Assembly (NCBI GenBank): GCA_014529385.2
Contig: CM043952.1
Location: 63,166,870 to 63,230,869, forward strand
DNA: 64,000 nucleotides
Direction of reading: 5' to 3'
Source: Adiantum capillus-veneris
Taxonomy: Eukaryota; Streptophyta; Polypodiopsida; Polypodiales; Pteridaceae
Position 1 is the first letter of the stretch. Each line of letters starts with the position of its first letter. The notes under the pieces were generated by a model. It saw nothing but the letters and a program-made list of their open reading frames with translations. It was not told the DNA's origin and ran no database searches. Position numbers and translations under genes: made by a program. Below, in pieces: positions 34,331 through 45,438 of the stretch.

Positions 34331-34848
34331 GTTAGCACCAAGCAATCAAATTAGTAAGCATGTATCACTCTAGTTGGAGTTTTCTTATCATATGTAAAGT
34401 GTGTTTGGCGATTAGGTTTAGTCTCTTCATGTTTAAGTCAAGTTCTGAACCTTGAATACTAGTTATGGTGGGGTTGTTTAATAATGTGATAAGATAACAA
34501 GTCAAGGACTTAAGTTTTGTTGATGAGTTATGTCAGTAGTTACTTTCAAGGAAAGTGAGAAGAGGTATTCTTTAACATACCTCCTAGTCGCGATAACTCG
34601 TTTAGTATACTCAACTGAGTTCTAAATGTAGTATATACACTATGTTGGATAGGGTCCATTTACACAAAATGGATACAAAGGGACAACAATGTGGAAAATC
34701 AGAATGCTATTCTTGATTTCATTGAGCCTCCTACTGGATCGTGTTCCGGTAATGGACAGCTTGATCCATGAAGGTTGCCATTGTGGAAAACATTAGTGTT
34801 CTTATGAAGATACCACCACTTTTGTTTTTGAGGATGAAAAGATTTCTC

Positions 34849-34862
34849 CAAGGGGGGAGTAA
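34849..34862 (+). other. Polypurine tract before LTR A
   Basis: CCAAGGGGGGAGTAA directly precedes the TG of LTR A. The same context, CTCCAAGAGGGGAGTAA, precedes LTR C at 35183. Confidence 0.7.
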
Positions 34863-35002
34863 TGCCCGGCTTAGGGTAAGATCGGGCAGGCCAAGGGCCA
34901 AGACAGACATGCGGTATAGGGGTCCCTATTACTAGCAAGGCACGGCCTATATAGGGCACGGTTGGGTGAAAAGTTGCATGCTCCAGTCCCCAGTTCTTAT
35001 AC
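34863..35002 (+). repeat. 140 bp LTR A
   Basis: Starts TGCCCGGC, with CCTATATAGGG (TATA box) at about 34947, and ends CAGTCCCCAGTTCTTATAC. Preceded by a purine tract, so it reads as a 3' LTR. Confidence 0.65.
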
Positions 35003-35014
35003 TGTCAAGCCTAA

Positions 35015-35155
35015 TGTAATACTTGGGGGATTGGAGCATTCCACTGTCCACCCAATTGTACCCTATATAGGCCTTGCCTTGCTAATAATAGGGACCCCCT
35101 GTACCGAATGTCCATTGTGGCCCTTGGCCTGTCCGGTCTTACCTTAGGCTTGCCA
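35015..35155 (-). repeat. 140 bp LTR B, inverted
   Basis: The reverse complement of 35015-35155 starts TGGCAAGCC, includes GGCCAAGGGCCA and CCTATATAGGG, and ends ATTACA. It is roughly 80 percent like LTR A by eye and is separated from it by only 12 bases, making a long inverted repeat. Confidence 0.7.
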
Positions 35156-35183
35156 TAAAAATGCTTCTCCAAGAGGGGAGTAA

Positions 35184-35322
35184 TGTCAGGCCTAGGGTAA
35201 GACTGGCATGCCAAGGGCCAAGATGGACATGCGGTACATGGGGTCCCTATTATTATCAAGGTAGGGCCTATATAGGGCACAATTGAGTGGAAAGTTGCAT
35301 GCTCCAATCCCCAATCCTTATA
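35184..35322 (+). repeat. 140 bp LTR C
   Basis: Starts TGTCAGGCC, with TATA at about 35269, and ends TCCCCAATCCTTATA. The purine tract AAGAGGGGAG precedes it. No primer site follows (GGTTGAGGC), supporting a 3' LTR. Confidence 0.7.
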
Positions 35323-35465
35323 GGTTGAGGCTATAGTTTCTTAATTATCCTAGCATTTGAGAATTTTGGCTATTTAAGCATCTTCTTTGCCAGATTCTTT
35401 GTAATCTTGGCCACCATATCTCATTGTTCCTTCCATTCATCATCAACGGATTTTTAATTTTCCCT

Positions 35466-36150
35466 TCACCTTATATGCGGCGCTCTGCTACTCCCATTTC
35501 TAGTCACTGCCCTTATTGACATTGGTTCAGGTGTTTTTTGTTCAGATCCTTCTGGTTCGGCAACATTCGTGCACTGAGGTGCATACGTATAGAAATTTAA
35601 TTCCCTTTTCCCAAAATTAGTATTGCCTCTACCTTGGCCAATATCCCCTTGGTATCTGCTTGTGCCACCTCCATCACTCATGCTAGTTTCATTCTCCTTG
35701 GAGCCACTTGCCCGATCTGTTTTCATCGCTTTTGGATTCATCAATGCAATCCTAGATAAGTCCTTTCCTTTCTTGAAGTGATGAATTCTTATCTCACAAT
35801 TGTTCCACACATGCCAATAAGCTTTACAATACGTGTAACGAGAACATTCATATGACCGATGATCTCTAGATCTGCACTTGGAACACAAAGTCTCCACCTT
35901 TTCCACCACTGAAGACCTCGTTTTGTCTATCTCAGCTATCTGTTTTGACATTTCTTCCAGCTTCTTAGTCCACTAACCTTTCTTCTTGCCTTTAGCTTTT
36001 TCATCCAAGTCACTATCAGATGAGCTAGAAGCTATGCTAGAATTTGACCCTTTAGTCGATATTTTGCTATCACTAAAATTTATTCTCTTGTGGCTCCTTT
36101 CCTTTTTAGCCTGCTATTCCAGTTTTAGGGCTCATTGAACCAGATCGTTG
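35466..36150 (-). pseudogene. C-terminal gag fragment with two zinc knuckles
   Basis: The minus strand has a Ser-rich stretch (SNSSIASSSSSDSDLDEKAK), a TAG, then an open segment 35951-35466 with MSKQIAEIDKTRSSVVEK and CSKCRSRDHRSYECSR, a CCHC knuckle (C-x2-C-x4-H-x4-C). A second, looser one is CKAYWHVWNNCEIR. The tail TPEPMSIRAVTRNG is typical of a gag-protease junction. It ends abruptly on both sides. The style resembles gag of non-chromovirus plant elements and it could belong to the 45-53 kb family, whose gag is missing; that is inference. Confidence 0.7.
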
Positions 36151-36775
36151 GATTTATTTGTATTTGGGAGACCTCTCACCACAAATACCCTCTTACAATG
36201 AACAAGAATTAGGCAATGTAAACACACAAGAAATGCCTTCAAATAAGCTTAATTGACACAACTTTATGATACAGATCACCTTGAATTCGCCCAAAGCACG
36301 CTACACAAGTGGAAGGACGAAGATTCTAAAGCCAAGCTTCCCTTTGAAGCACCAATACCTCAACTTGTTGATAATGAAAGAGCACGTACAAGAGTGGTTT
36401 GAGATATGGCACTCACACTCTCTCACTGTTGCAATGTGCAATGTCAAGCTTCCCTCACACCAAGTGGGAAGCTCACAAAGTAGTCACTACACCTAAGTCT
36501 CTCCTCATGCATAGAGTGTTGGGGAGTTATGTGAGAGATTAGAGACCAAAGATCGGAGATCCTTTATAGGAAGAAGGGGGGCCTATTTATAGGTTAGCGA
36601 CCCTTGGTTAAGGTTGCTGGTATCCTATTTTACAAGCCAACAAATTGAGATTTTTAATTTTTTGAATATCAAAATATTGTGGTCCTTCTTTGTCTGTTTG
36701 AGTCATGAATGTGGGCTTAAGAGCAAGGCATTATTGATGGTTGATAAGGTCAAATTAGAGAGTTAAGGAGAAGGA

Positions 36776-36778
<3 letters not shown>

Positions 36779-36839
<61 letters not shown>
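36779..36839. repeat. (GA)n microsatellite
   Basis: Uninterrupted GA for about 60 bases. Confidence 0.97.
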
Positions 36840-36845
<6 letters not shown>

Positions 36846-37382
36846 ACTATGTACATTTCTTGAAGGAAGGTACTTTTTAGGTTAGGTCATTGGATATTTG
36901 TGTTACTAGGTTAATATTAGTAATCACTAAAACAGTTAATGATACATTTATACAGGATAGAATGAGTTGAATGGTTGAAGAAATATAAGTGAATAAAGTC
37001 AAGGAATTCTTGTGATGGTGAAGCTTTGAAGAAGTTGAATTCATCCTTGTGTAGATTCTCAAAAATGACCATCGATCCTCTTCTTCTTCTTCTCTTCTTT
37101 ATACCACCACCGCCAAGGTTGATCATCGTGAGATGAAAATGATGATTTGGTTGTTGATAATCTCCAATTTGTAAAGATTAAATTATGGTTTACATGCTCA
37201 ATTTTATGTATATAGAGAAGAGATAAGATGGAATTGTAACTTAGAAGTGATAGAGAGAGACATACATATGGTGTATGTATGTAGAAGTTCATATGAGAGC
37301 TATGGAGGTGAGAGGGGAGAGTAGTGGTGAAGAGGGTAAGAGAATCCATGGAAGGTACAAGTTTGAGTGAGGTATGGAGAGC

Positions 37383-37385
<3 letters not shown>

Positions 37386-37434
<49 letters not shown>
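37386..37434. repeat. (GA)n microsatellite
   Basis: GA for about 49 bases, followed by an imperfect GA/GTGA continuation. Confidence 0.95.
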
Positions 37435-37437
<3 letters not shown>

Positions 37438-38457
37438 GAGAGTGAGTATAGAAGTGTGAAGCGATGTGAGAGGAGAGTAGGAGTTACTTGTGAGAAAAGT
37501 GGACAGACTAGGGTCTATCAAAAAAATCCTATCTCACTAATGGTAGCTTCAAAAATTATGAAAACATTGAGGAGATCATTTATCTTGTGGACCATATTTT
37601 TCATTTTGACCACTTTTTTAAAATCCAAGTGCAGGTGGATGCCAAAAACTCCATCAAAATACATGTTTTTTATCCATGCAAAAGCCTCCTAGTGGCCCCT
37701 TTTTGTTGAATTTGCATAAGCTCCAAGAGTGAGCCTCTCCTTGCATGAGAGAATGACATAATAAATTCTTAAGGGTTTAATTGAAACCATGCATGGATTT
37801 TGACTATTCACAAATATGACATATGGGTATGACGTGAAAAAATAGGTTAGTCTATAAACAATTCAGCAATCTAGAATAGTGTGATCTATATAAATTGGAA
37901 AAATCAAATATATAAAAACATAGGGAAATCAAGTGAGGGGGATCTCATTTGTATTTATTGATGTAATTTTATTTACTTGGAGTAAAAGAAAATGCATGTT
38001 AAAAATATTAATTTAGTAAAAAAGAATGACTGGGTGAAAGGTATTTTTGTGGTTTTTCCTTGGAGTGGATTCACACCAAAATTTAGAGAGGCTTACATGA
38101 ATAATTTTATTTATAGAATAGGAAATATGCACAATGGTAAGAGAAATTATGCAAGTAGTGAGTAAATGTACATAGTAGACTTAGACAAATAATTCACACC
38201 TAGTTATAAATACTTAAAAAAATATGAAAATAATAATAATAATAAATTCCTATATTTAAACCCTCCACAAAATGAAAAATGGGCCATAATGTATTTCTTA
38301 TTTTTATTTTTTGGCTCAACTAGCTCAATGACTAGCTAGCTAAGGAAATTCAAGGAGATATGGGGAAAGACCCCTAGCTCACATACACCGATGTACAATG
38401 GAAAGGTGAAGATAGCCATAGTGTTTATGTTATTTTGGCTGGGTGATGTAACTCACT

Positions 38458-39290
38458 ATGGAAAACACGAATAGCCAAAACGGAAATCACTACAAGCATA
38501 TCTACTTTGATAGTCGAGTGATTAGCCTAGTAGAAAGGACTTACATTGAAGCCGAGCAATGGGTGATGACTTTAGTGTTTGCATGTAGGAAGTTTAAAGT
38601 GTATATGATCATTTACAATTTCTATGTGCTCACATCTAACAATTTGTTGCCTGAAGTGGTGCTTCATCTAAAGCCCAGAAGACGAATTACAAATTGGGTG
38701 CTAGAACTGCAAGAGTTTGAGTTTGAGTTCAAGATTGACCATTGCCGACATTTTGGTAAACAAAGAAGCTCGCTTGTTGGTATATCCAAGGGTGGTGAGA
38801 GAAGAAGTTGAGGAAGATCGAGACATGGAAGGAGCTTTTGTTATGTGGTTTGATGGAGCATACCAAAGGGTGATATAGAATGCAGGAGGAGGAGTGGTGA
38901 TACAAGATCCACAAGGTCAGGTGATCTTCTTCAAGGCTTATGATTTAGAGGATGTCCACATGAATAATGAGGCAAAGTACTTGACTCTCCACTTTGGCTT
39001 GAAGCAATTTGTGTAGTTTGGTATTTCCCAGCTTGTGGTCAAGGGTGATGCCCACTTGGTCATCAAACAACTGTTGGGGCAACGACAACTAAAGAGGGAT
39101 ATTCTTAAAAGTTGGTTTTTCCTATAGAAAAGTTGTTAAAGTTTTTTGAGGTTGTGCACTTTAAGCATGTTAGAAGGAAACATAATCAAGAAGCTGATCA
39201 ATTGGCTACTAGTAGTTGCGTGCAAACACATGTTGTGGGTTTATATGTGGCACCTACCACTTATGTAGGTAGAGAGAATTTGAAGTTTGC
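38458..39290 (+). pseudogene. Tat-type RNase H plus aRNH fragment
   Basis: The plus strand gives the end of the ordinary RNase H (IYFDSRVISLVERTYIEAEQ, FACRKFKVYMI), then WVLELQEFEFEFKI, the same connector as WVIELQEFELSFLV in copy 2. A second RNase H follows in another frame: MWFDGAYQRVI, a TAG, GGGVVIQDPQGQVIFFKAYD, NNEAKYLTLHFGLKQFV, a TAG, KGDAHLVIKQLLGQ, and finally RRKHNQEADQLATSS. The last motif has the normal Ala-Asp pair, unlike copies 1 and 2. It is a fragment: no RT before it and no integrase after it. It ends where an LTR-like repeat begins (about 39284). Confidence 0.8.
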
Positions 39291-39530
39291 CTGCCACTTT
39301 ACGCTCCTCGACTGCTCTTTGATTCTGCAAATTTTAATTCTGCTCACTGCCTCAATTGTCATGCTTGAATTATTGTCAAATATTCTACAGCTTCTTGCTC
39401 TGTGTGCTTTGCACTGCCATAATTGCCTCTTACAAATTGTGACTTCTCCTCTAATCCACTTGCTCTGATTGCATGATTCCTAACCTCTATACTTAAGAGA
39501 GAGATATTGAGAGATTCAGTGCTCAAGATG
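39284..39530 (+). repeat. Partial LTR related to 53835-54075
   Basis: About 240 bases match the LTR at 53526-54956 (shared GATTCTGCAAATTTTAATTC, GCCTCAATTGTCATGCTT and a TATA-region ACTTAAGAGA). Similarity stops after the TATA region, so this is a piece, not a full LTR. Confidence 0.75.
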
Positions 39531-40659
39531 CAAGTATAAGTGATTGCATTTGAGGAATGGCTTTCCCTTCACATTCGGTTAAGGACACTAGCATGGCTTG
39601 GAACAACAAGCAACAGATTGGCATAAAACCATCTGCTAGCACACACTCGACAACTGGCACACACTTTAACTTGTTATATCTTTTTGACCTGGGTTCCAAT
39701 TAATGCACAATCACTTCTTGCTAACCCCATATACTGAGTACTACTCTCTTGAATTGTGCCAAGCTCCAAAAAACACTAGATGTCACACCGAGCAAGGTGA
39801 TTGACCTAGCATAGAACAAGCCCCCGAGGAAACTTAAACTCGCGATAACTTGGTGACCAGATCTCTGATTGCTCATCTGAAAAGACCGATGTGCTCCGCA
39901 AGTGAGTGCTTTAGGCCCATGAATTCACTTCATTTTTGTCCCCTGAGTTTTGCAGTTGCCCAATCTGGTACGGATCTGCAATTGACTCAAACTTCAACCT
40001 ACCATAACTTCCTCACCGTAGCTCCAATCAATGAGTCGTAAAGATAGGCCAGTAGAGCACTTCAAGTGCTGTAGTTCTAGATCATAAACTCCCATCTGTG
40101 CTTACTTTAAACATACTCTTTTTTAGTATCATTAAGGCATTTGTTGGCCCTTTAAAACCGCATCTGGCATACATTAATTATTAAACTTGGCCTATTAACA
40201 AGCCTTGATCACTGCACATTAATCACGTAAGCTTCAAATAAGCTCAACGTGCATTTTTCTGGTATTTTTCTTGGCATGATAGCGGAGTTGCACGACATCC
40301 ACCCCCTTAGAACCTGCACAACCTCCGGTCTGTGGCAAGTGCAATTCAATCTGCATCTGTTATAGGAACCTTAAGCTCGTTTCCATTATCAGACTCACGT
40401 AGTTGGTAAACATATGAGAAATAATATTAGGCTTATACCCTATCATCAATGTTCTAGCTTAATCATTAGGTATCTGCCCATCAAAAATCTTTGAACCGTA
40501 TCTGTCGTATCTCAAAGGCATTCAATTATGGAAAACATGTTTAGTGAACCTCGCTAGACTCAAGTGCTCCAGTTAATGATGCACATGGCTTGACCATCAA
40601 GCTCACTTTAGGGAACCATGTCAAGCTTAAGTATGCCTTAGTCTGTCTACACATGGAAT
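39531..40659. other. Unassigned stretch
   Basis: No frames beyond 63 codons and no recognisable motif. It may be leftover LTR sequence of either neighbour. Confidence 0.4.
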
Positions 40660-43248
40660 GGCCGTCAAGTCCTTTACTTCAGAACCCTCAACTCCCAATC
40701 CATAGTCGCTTTCCATTTAGCATCCACTTCATGAACAATTTGCTCTTTAAGTGCATCTTCTTCAGTTTTAGAGAGCTGGACCATTGGCACTTGTTCTTCA
40801 TTGATGATTGGTACTTGGAATTCAAAGCTTCCTATCTATCCTTCTGTTGACTGTGTTTCCATTTTTGCAAAGGAGACTGATGGTATCTTTAGATTTGGGT
40901 GTTTAGATGTCCCTTCCTCCTACTGAGCTTTGATATTCCCTTCTCTCAACAGCTGATTAGCTCTCTTTAAATCCTCTATCACTTTAAATAGATGCTCTTC
41001 TCTTTGTACACGCATTAGGGTGAGGTCCCTTCTTTGTGCTTGTTCCAACTTCAGCTCAAGTTCCAAGTCTTTGTTCCTCTTTTCCAAAGTCTTGTTAACT
41101 TCATCTTCCCCTTGAGTGAAGCTACTATTGGGTTTTCTCTGATTTGCTTCAAAAATGTCGCTTGGTCATTGACTCTTTGTTCTAAATATTGCAAAGAGGC
41201 ATTTGCTACATTCAAATGTACTTAGAGCTTTCTTACTGACCGAATAGTGCTCATAAGTTCATTTTTTACTTCAGTCAGTTGTTGATGCTTGCTTTTATAG
41301 GCATCTGATAGCTTGGTGAGGAGCTCCCCTAATTCTTCTATCTCCTTTTGTTTCTTTTCCTTGATGCTTTGGTGTTGTTCTGCTTCCTTCTTGAGCTCTT
41401 TGATCTGGCCTAGTTGAATAATTTCAATGATGTTCATCCTATCTTCAAGCTCGCCTTGGAGAGCATCAATCACTTGTTCCAACTCTTGAGCTTTAGCACT
41501 ACGGCTAAGAGATGCTGTTCACATATTTTCCATCATCAACTGTATCTACTTTGCATATTTATTAACCTGGATGATACCTTCATCCGTTGTTTCCCATTCT
41601 TCAAATTCCCTGAGGCTTTTTAGATGGTCCAATGGATTCTGCTTGAGGTTTTGTAGATGGTTCCACTGATTCTACTTGAGGTTTTGTAGATGGTTCAACC
41701 ACATCTTTGTATTTTTCCTTGGGCTGTTCTTGAATGGCTTCCTCCTCTTTTTTCTCATCTCCTTTTGTTTCCTTGCCATCATCTGATTTGTCAGTTGGTG
41801 AAGCGCTTGGACTAGGAAATGGTTGATCTTCTTGTTCAGTAGTGGGTGAGGGTGGTCTTGGTGACATCTCCCCATGTTCTTGTTGTGGTTCAGTTGGTTT
41901 TGCAGCTTCTTATTGTTGTGTTTGTCAAGCAGTTGACTCCTCTCTTGATTTTCTTTGTGCTTCTAAATCCTCTTGTATCTTTAGGGCTTTGGCTTCCGCA
42001 TACATTCTTTATAGGATATCCTTCGGATCTTCTTGGATCTTCTTCTCAGGGTTCTTGATTCTAGGACCCTTGATTTCCCTTGGACTCCATGATTTTGGGT
42101 TCTCTCCTGCAGCTTGTTGACTTCATTCATAAGATTCTTTCTCTCTTTTGAACCTTGCTTTTTTCTGTTGAGGTTCTTTCTGATGGGGAGCCACTGCTTT
42201 TCTTTTCATTTCTTCTCTCCTTGCCCTTTTTTGTTGAGGTTCTTCTTGATGGGCAGCCACTGCTTTTCTTTTCATTTCTTCTCTCCTTGCCCTTTTTTCT
42301 TCATTGTCAGAACTCTCTTCATTGCTATGGGCTTCAGGTGAGCTTTTTATCGATTCTTCATCTGATTTATCGATTCTTTTCTTCTTTGATTTAGTGGCTC
42401 GTGGAGAGGGTTGAGCTGTAACTATCCATGTATTCTGATATGGGGCTGGTGGCAAGTTATCGGCCATCCCAATGGCATGGTATGCAATCTAGGTTAGAAC
42501 TTTTGGAGCTCCCAGATATGCTACTCTTCCTTCCTTCTTTGTGCTCTTGAGTGTTGTAAGCACATATTGAGAATGATATATTGTTTGTCTTGTTGTTGAC
42601 TTCAATACCTGCGTGAAGGTGGTTGCAACCGCATGATTTGGAGTTGTGTATCTTGGTGGTCTCTTTGCGAGGAAGTGGAAGTGCTGGTGATAAAGACGAG
42701 CGGGATCCTCCACTTGCTTTATAATAAGTTTAGAGAAGGTGGCATCAGCTGTATCCTTTGTGAATGTACTAGCTGTCTTCCTATCTTTGGCCCTCATTGT
42801 CATACCTTCAGTGGGAAGTTTTAGTGCTTCAGCCACTATATCTTTGTTAATGAACACTTCAACTTTTTGTCCTTGCTTGATCCGTAATTTGGGCAGATCC
42901 ATCCTCGTTGATTGTTGACAATAGTTCATAAGCTCTCTAGAAGTCTACTCCACATGGCTCTTGATCATAAAATTCTCGAAGTCTTAAATTTCTATTGGCT
43001 TCTTTTGTTGTTGGCTTTGCGGCTACATCATAGACTTCTTTGGGTAGCATCTGCAACTCTACCTGATTTCCATTTCCACTCTTGAATCTGTCGGTGAAGA
43101 CTGTGGTGTTGTGTTCTTCAAGCTGTTCTTTTGATAGGTAGGTTACCTTGGCCGTTTTCACTGAACTCGGCTCCAACTAATATGGTGGTAACTCTTGCAG
43201 CTTTTTCTTCTAAGTCATTCTCTTCTTTGCTTTCTTAGCAGCTTGCAT
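40660..43248 (-). pseudogene. Long decayed accessory gene, Lys/Glu-rich with coiled-coil tail
   Basis: The minus strand starts MQAAKKAKKRMT at 43248. One frame can be followed through in-frame stops at about 43211, 43184, 42950, 42486, 42121, 42012, 41936 and 41913 to 41601, then with frame changes to about 40660. An N-terminal folded-looking part includes VEVFINKDIVAEALKLP, EDPARLYHQHFHFLAKRPPR and YVLTTLKSTKKEGRVAYLGA. A middle basic/acidic part has a 22-residue tandem repeat (KRARREEMKRKAV). A proline/glutamate-rich part has repeats of EPSTKPQ. The C-terminus is a heptad-like coiled coil (LEQVIDALQGELEDRMN; EVNKTLEKRNKDLELELKLE). I do not recognise a named family. It is most likely an extra ORF carried by a plant LTR element. 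Confidence 0.6.
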
Positions 43249-45410
43249 TACACCTATTAGGAGAATACACTTTCAAAGTTAGAAAATTCCACAAATTCCG
43301 CTCTGAATTGCTCTGTGTTTGAATTGCTAGCAAATGATGTCCGTTTCTGCTTCAAATCAATTTTGAATTAAGCATGCATAAATGCATAAAAACATGTAAA
43401 GATCAAAACCATTCAATCCAGGCAAAAATTGCAAGCAAATAATCGCGATTATTTACAGCAAGAAAATTTTTCCATATTTTGCACCTTTGACTTCATAGGC
43501 TTGAAGAACATATGATTTAAATACTCTAAGTGAAGTGTGAGCGCATTTTAGTGTACAGGGTGGAAATGGTGCCAGATTTAGTCTTCAGACTATGAAACAG
43601 TAGATATGAAGGGATTTTGGGTTTTTGAGATCCAAATGTGATCAAACTTGATTGGTGGGCTTGTCACATCATGTTTTAGTCCCATAAGGTCAAAGTTGAA
43701 ATTTGAACTCATTTTGGTAAAAATGTAAACAATGGCGATTATTAACATTTTCATCAAATTGGACAATTTTTCTTGCAAATTGGTTCTAGACATCCTATAG
43801 ACCCTCTGTGTGAGATGTGAGATGTTTTGGATCAAAAAATGTGACAAATAACTCAAAATTTGGACAGAAGAGCTTTTAGTGCATTTTTTTGACAAAATCT
43901 GGGATTTACTTGATCTTTTGGGCTCATATTTGACATGTGGCATGAGATAGATTTCTACAAGTGATATGTGAAGCAAAATGATGATTTTCAAGCCAATTGT
44001 GTGCAAAAGTACATAATCACAATTATTAACAACAATTGTATTTTTTGCTTGAAAAGGTAATTTGATGACCTACACATCTTCATTACATCTAAAACAAGTC
44101 CTAAATTGAGTTTGGTAAGATTTGGTCATGTCGGGATCACTTGGTGCTCTTGTCGACTATGAAATCTCTGGTTTTTGTTACCGGTGTGTAGAGTTGTTTG
44201 GTCACTTTTGAAGCCATGGACTTGTCCGTTAAATAGTCCTGGTGCTACTCATCCAGTTTGGGCTCATTTGGAGTCAGTTTGACTCTATATGTCCAAATTG
44301 ACGCTTTGTAGCCTTCAAGCTATTTCCTGCTACTAGAGAGCTTGCCTTGACTATTTTCTTGAAACCATCTACGTACATTGTGTATAGACCTTGTCTATAA
44401 GCTGCCCGTGGAGTCAGAATTCAATTCTGGCATGTAGCAAAAACCTAGATTATTTACTTGGGGATCCCCTCGACCACTACCAAATGGTCATCTATGGAAG
44501 TGTTCTACTATCTAGGGGCATACTATAGTTCAAGTCTTCTCCAATTTGGTTGAGCTGACATGCCGCTATGGTCGTTTTTGTGTTGTAGGAATCCGTATAT
44601 AGCTGGGATTCTAGGGTTTTTTCCTTGGCCTAGACCTGCTACCCGACTGCATAGAAATGTTCTTTGATGAGTTTAGAACTTACCCCTCATGTCTCGTGTG
44701 AAATGGCGCTGAAAATGGGCGAGTGTGGACTCCGAAAATCGCGCGCGAAGAAGGTAGAGAGCTCTCTTCCGCAAGAGTGACTAGTGGAAATGAGGTGATT
44801 TTAGGCCACCTAAGATATCTATACTCGGACTTCACAAAATACTTTTCCCTAGATTCTCCTGTTAGTCCTACTAGGCTGTGAGTTCTACGTTAGACTCAAA
44901 AAATTCCTCGATCGGACTCTGTTAGCTCATTCTGCAAGAATTTGCAAAAACAAGCCCTGACGGCCTAATTTAGGCTTCCCGCTTCCGTTTGTCATTTAGA
45001 TTGAAAATTTTTGTGCCTATCCATCGTGTTCTTCTAATCATCACCGTATCTTCAGTTTTTTAATGTGAGCTCATTTGCTATTTATTATTAATTTTTGATC
45101 GGTTTATTGAAAAATTCAAAGAATATAATAAAATGCAATAAAAAAGGAAAATTGAAAGCTCAATAATTAAGAAAATCCATTGAAAAACACTATTTTATCA
45201 CTTTTTGGTGGATTTCTCTATTGTAAAGCTCCAATATCAAGAGAAACTAATGCAAATAAGCAAAAAGGTTATATTTTGACGTACTTTTTGATAATATATA
45301 CACTATTTACACTCATCGAGAAGATGTTATCAACAGCTGAAATTCCACTGTTGATGATTTTTAAGGATATTATTAGGTAATTTTGCAAAAAACCACACGT
45401 TATCATCTAA
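43249..45410 (-). other. AT-rich stretch, candidate LTR of the 45-53 kb element
   Basis: No coding. On the minus strand it follows a purine-rich tract, so it lies where the 3' LTR should be. The left end is undefined and the 5' partner is missing, so the LTR call is weak. It holds three diverged copies of a motif around ATTATTNACA at about 43444, 43736 and 44018, spaced roughly 285 bases. Confidence 0.35.
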
Positions 45411-45428
45411 CTTTTTCCTCCCTCTTCA
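45411..45428 (-). other. Polypurine-like tract
   Basis: The minus strand reads GAAGAGGGAGGAAAAAG just after the last open frame. A TG suitable for an LTR start lies within 20-30 bases. Confidence 0.4.
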
Positions 45429-45438
45429 AACATTGCCC

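Larger units (their letters stand above)
36151..38440. other. AT-rich stretch with two (GA)n tracts, no gene seen
   Basis: GA microsatellites at 36779-36839 and 37386-37434. Short open segments around 36900-37350 are low-complexity or AT-rich. No promoter, RNA gene or transposon terminus could be supported. Confidence 0.5.
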
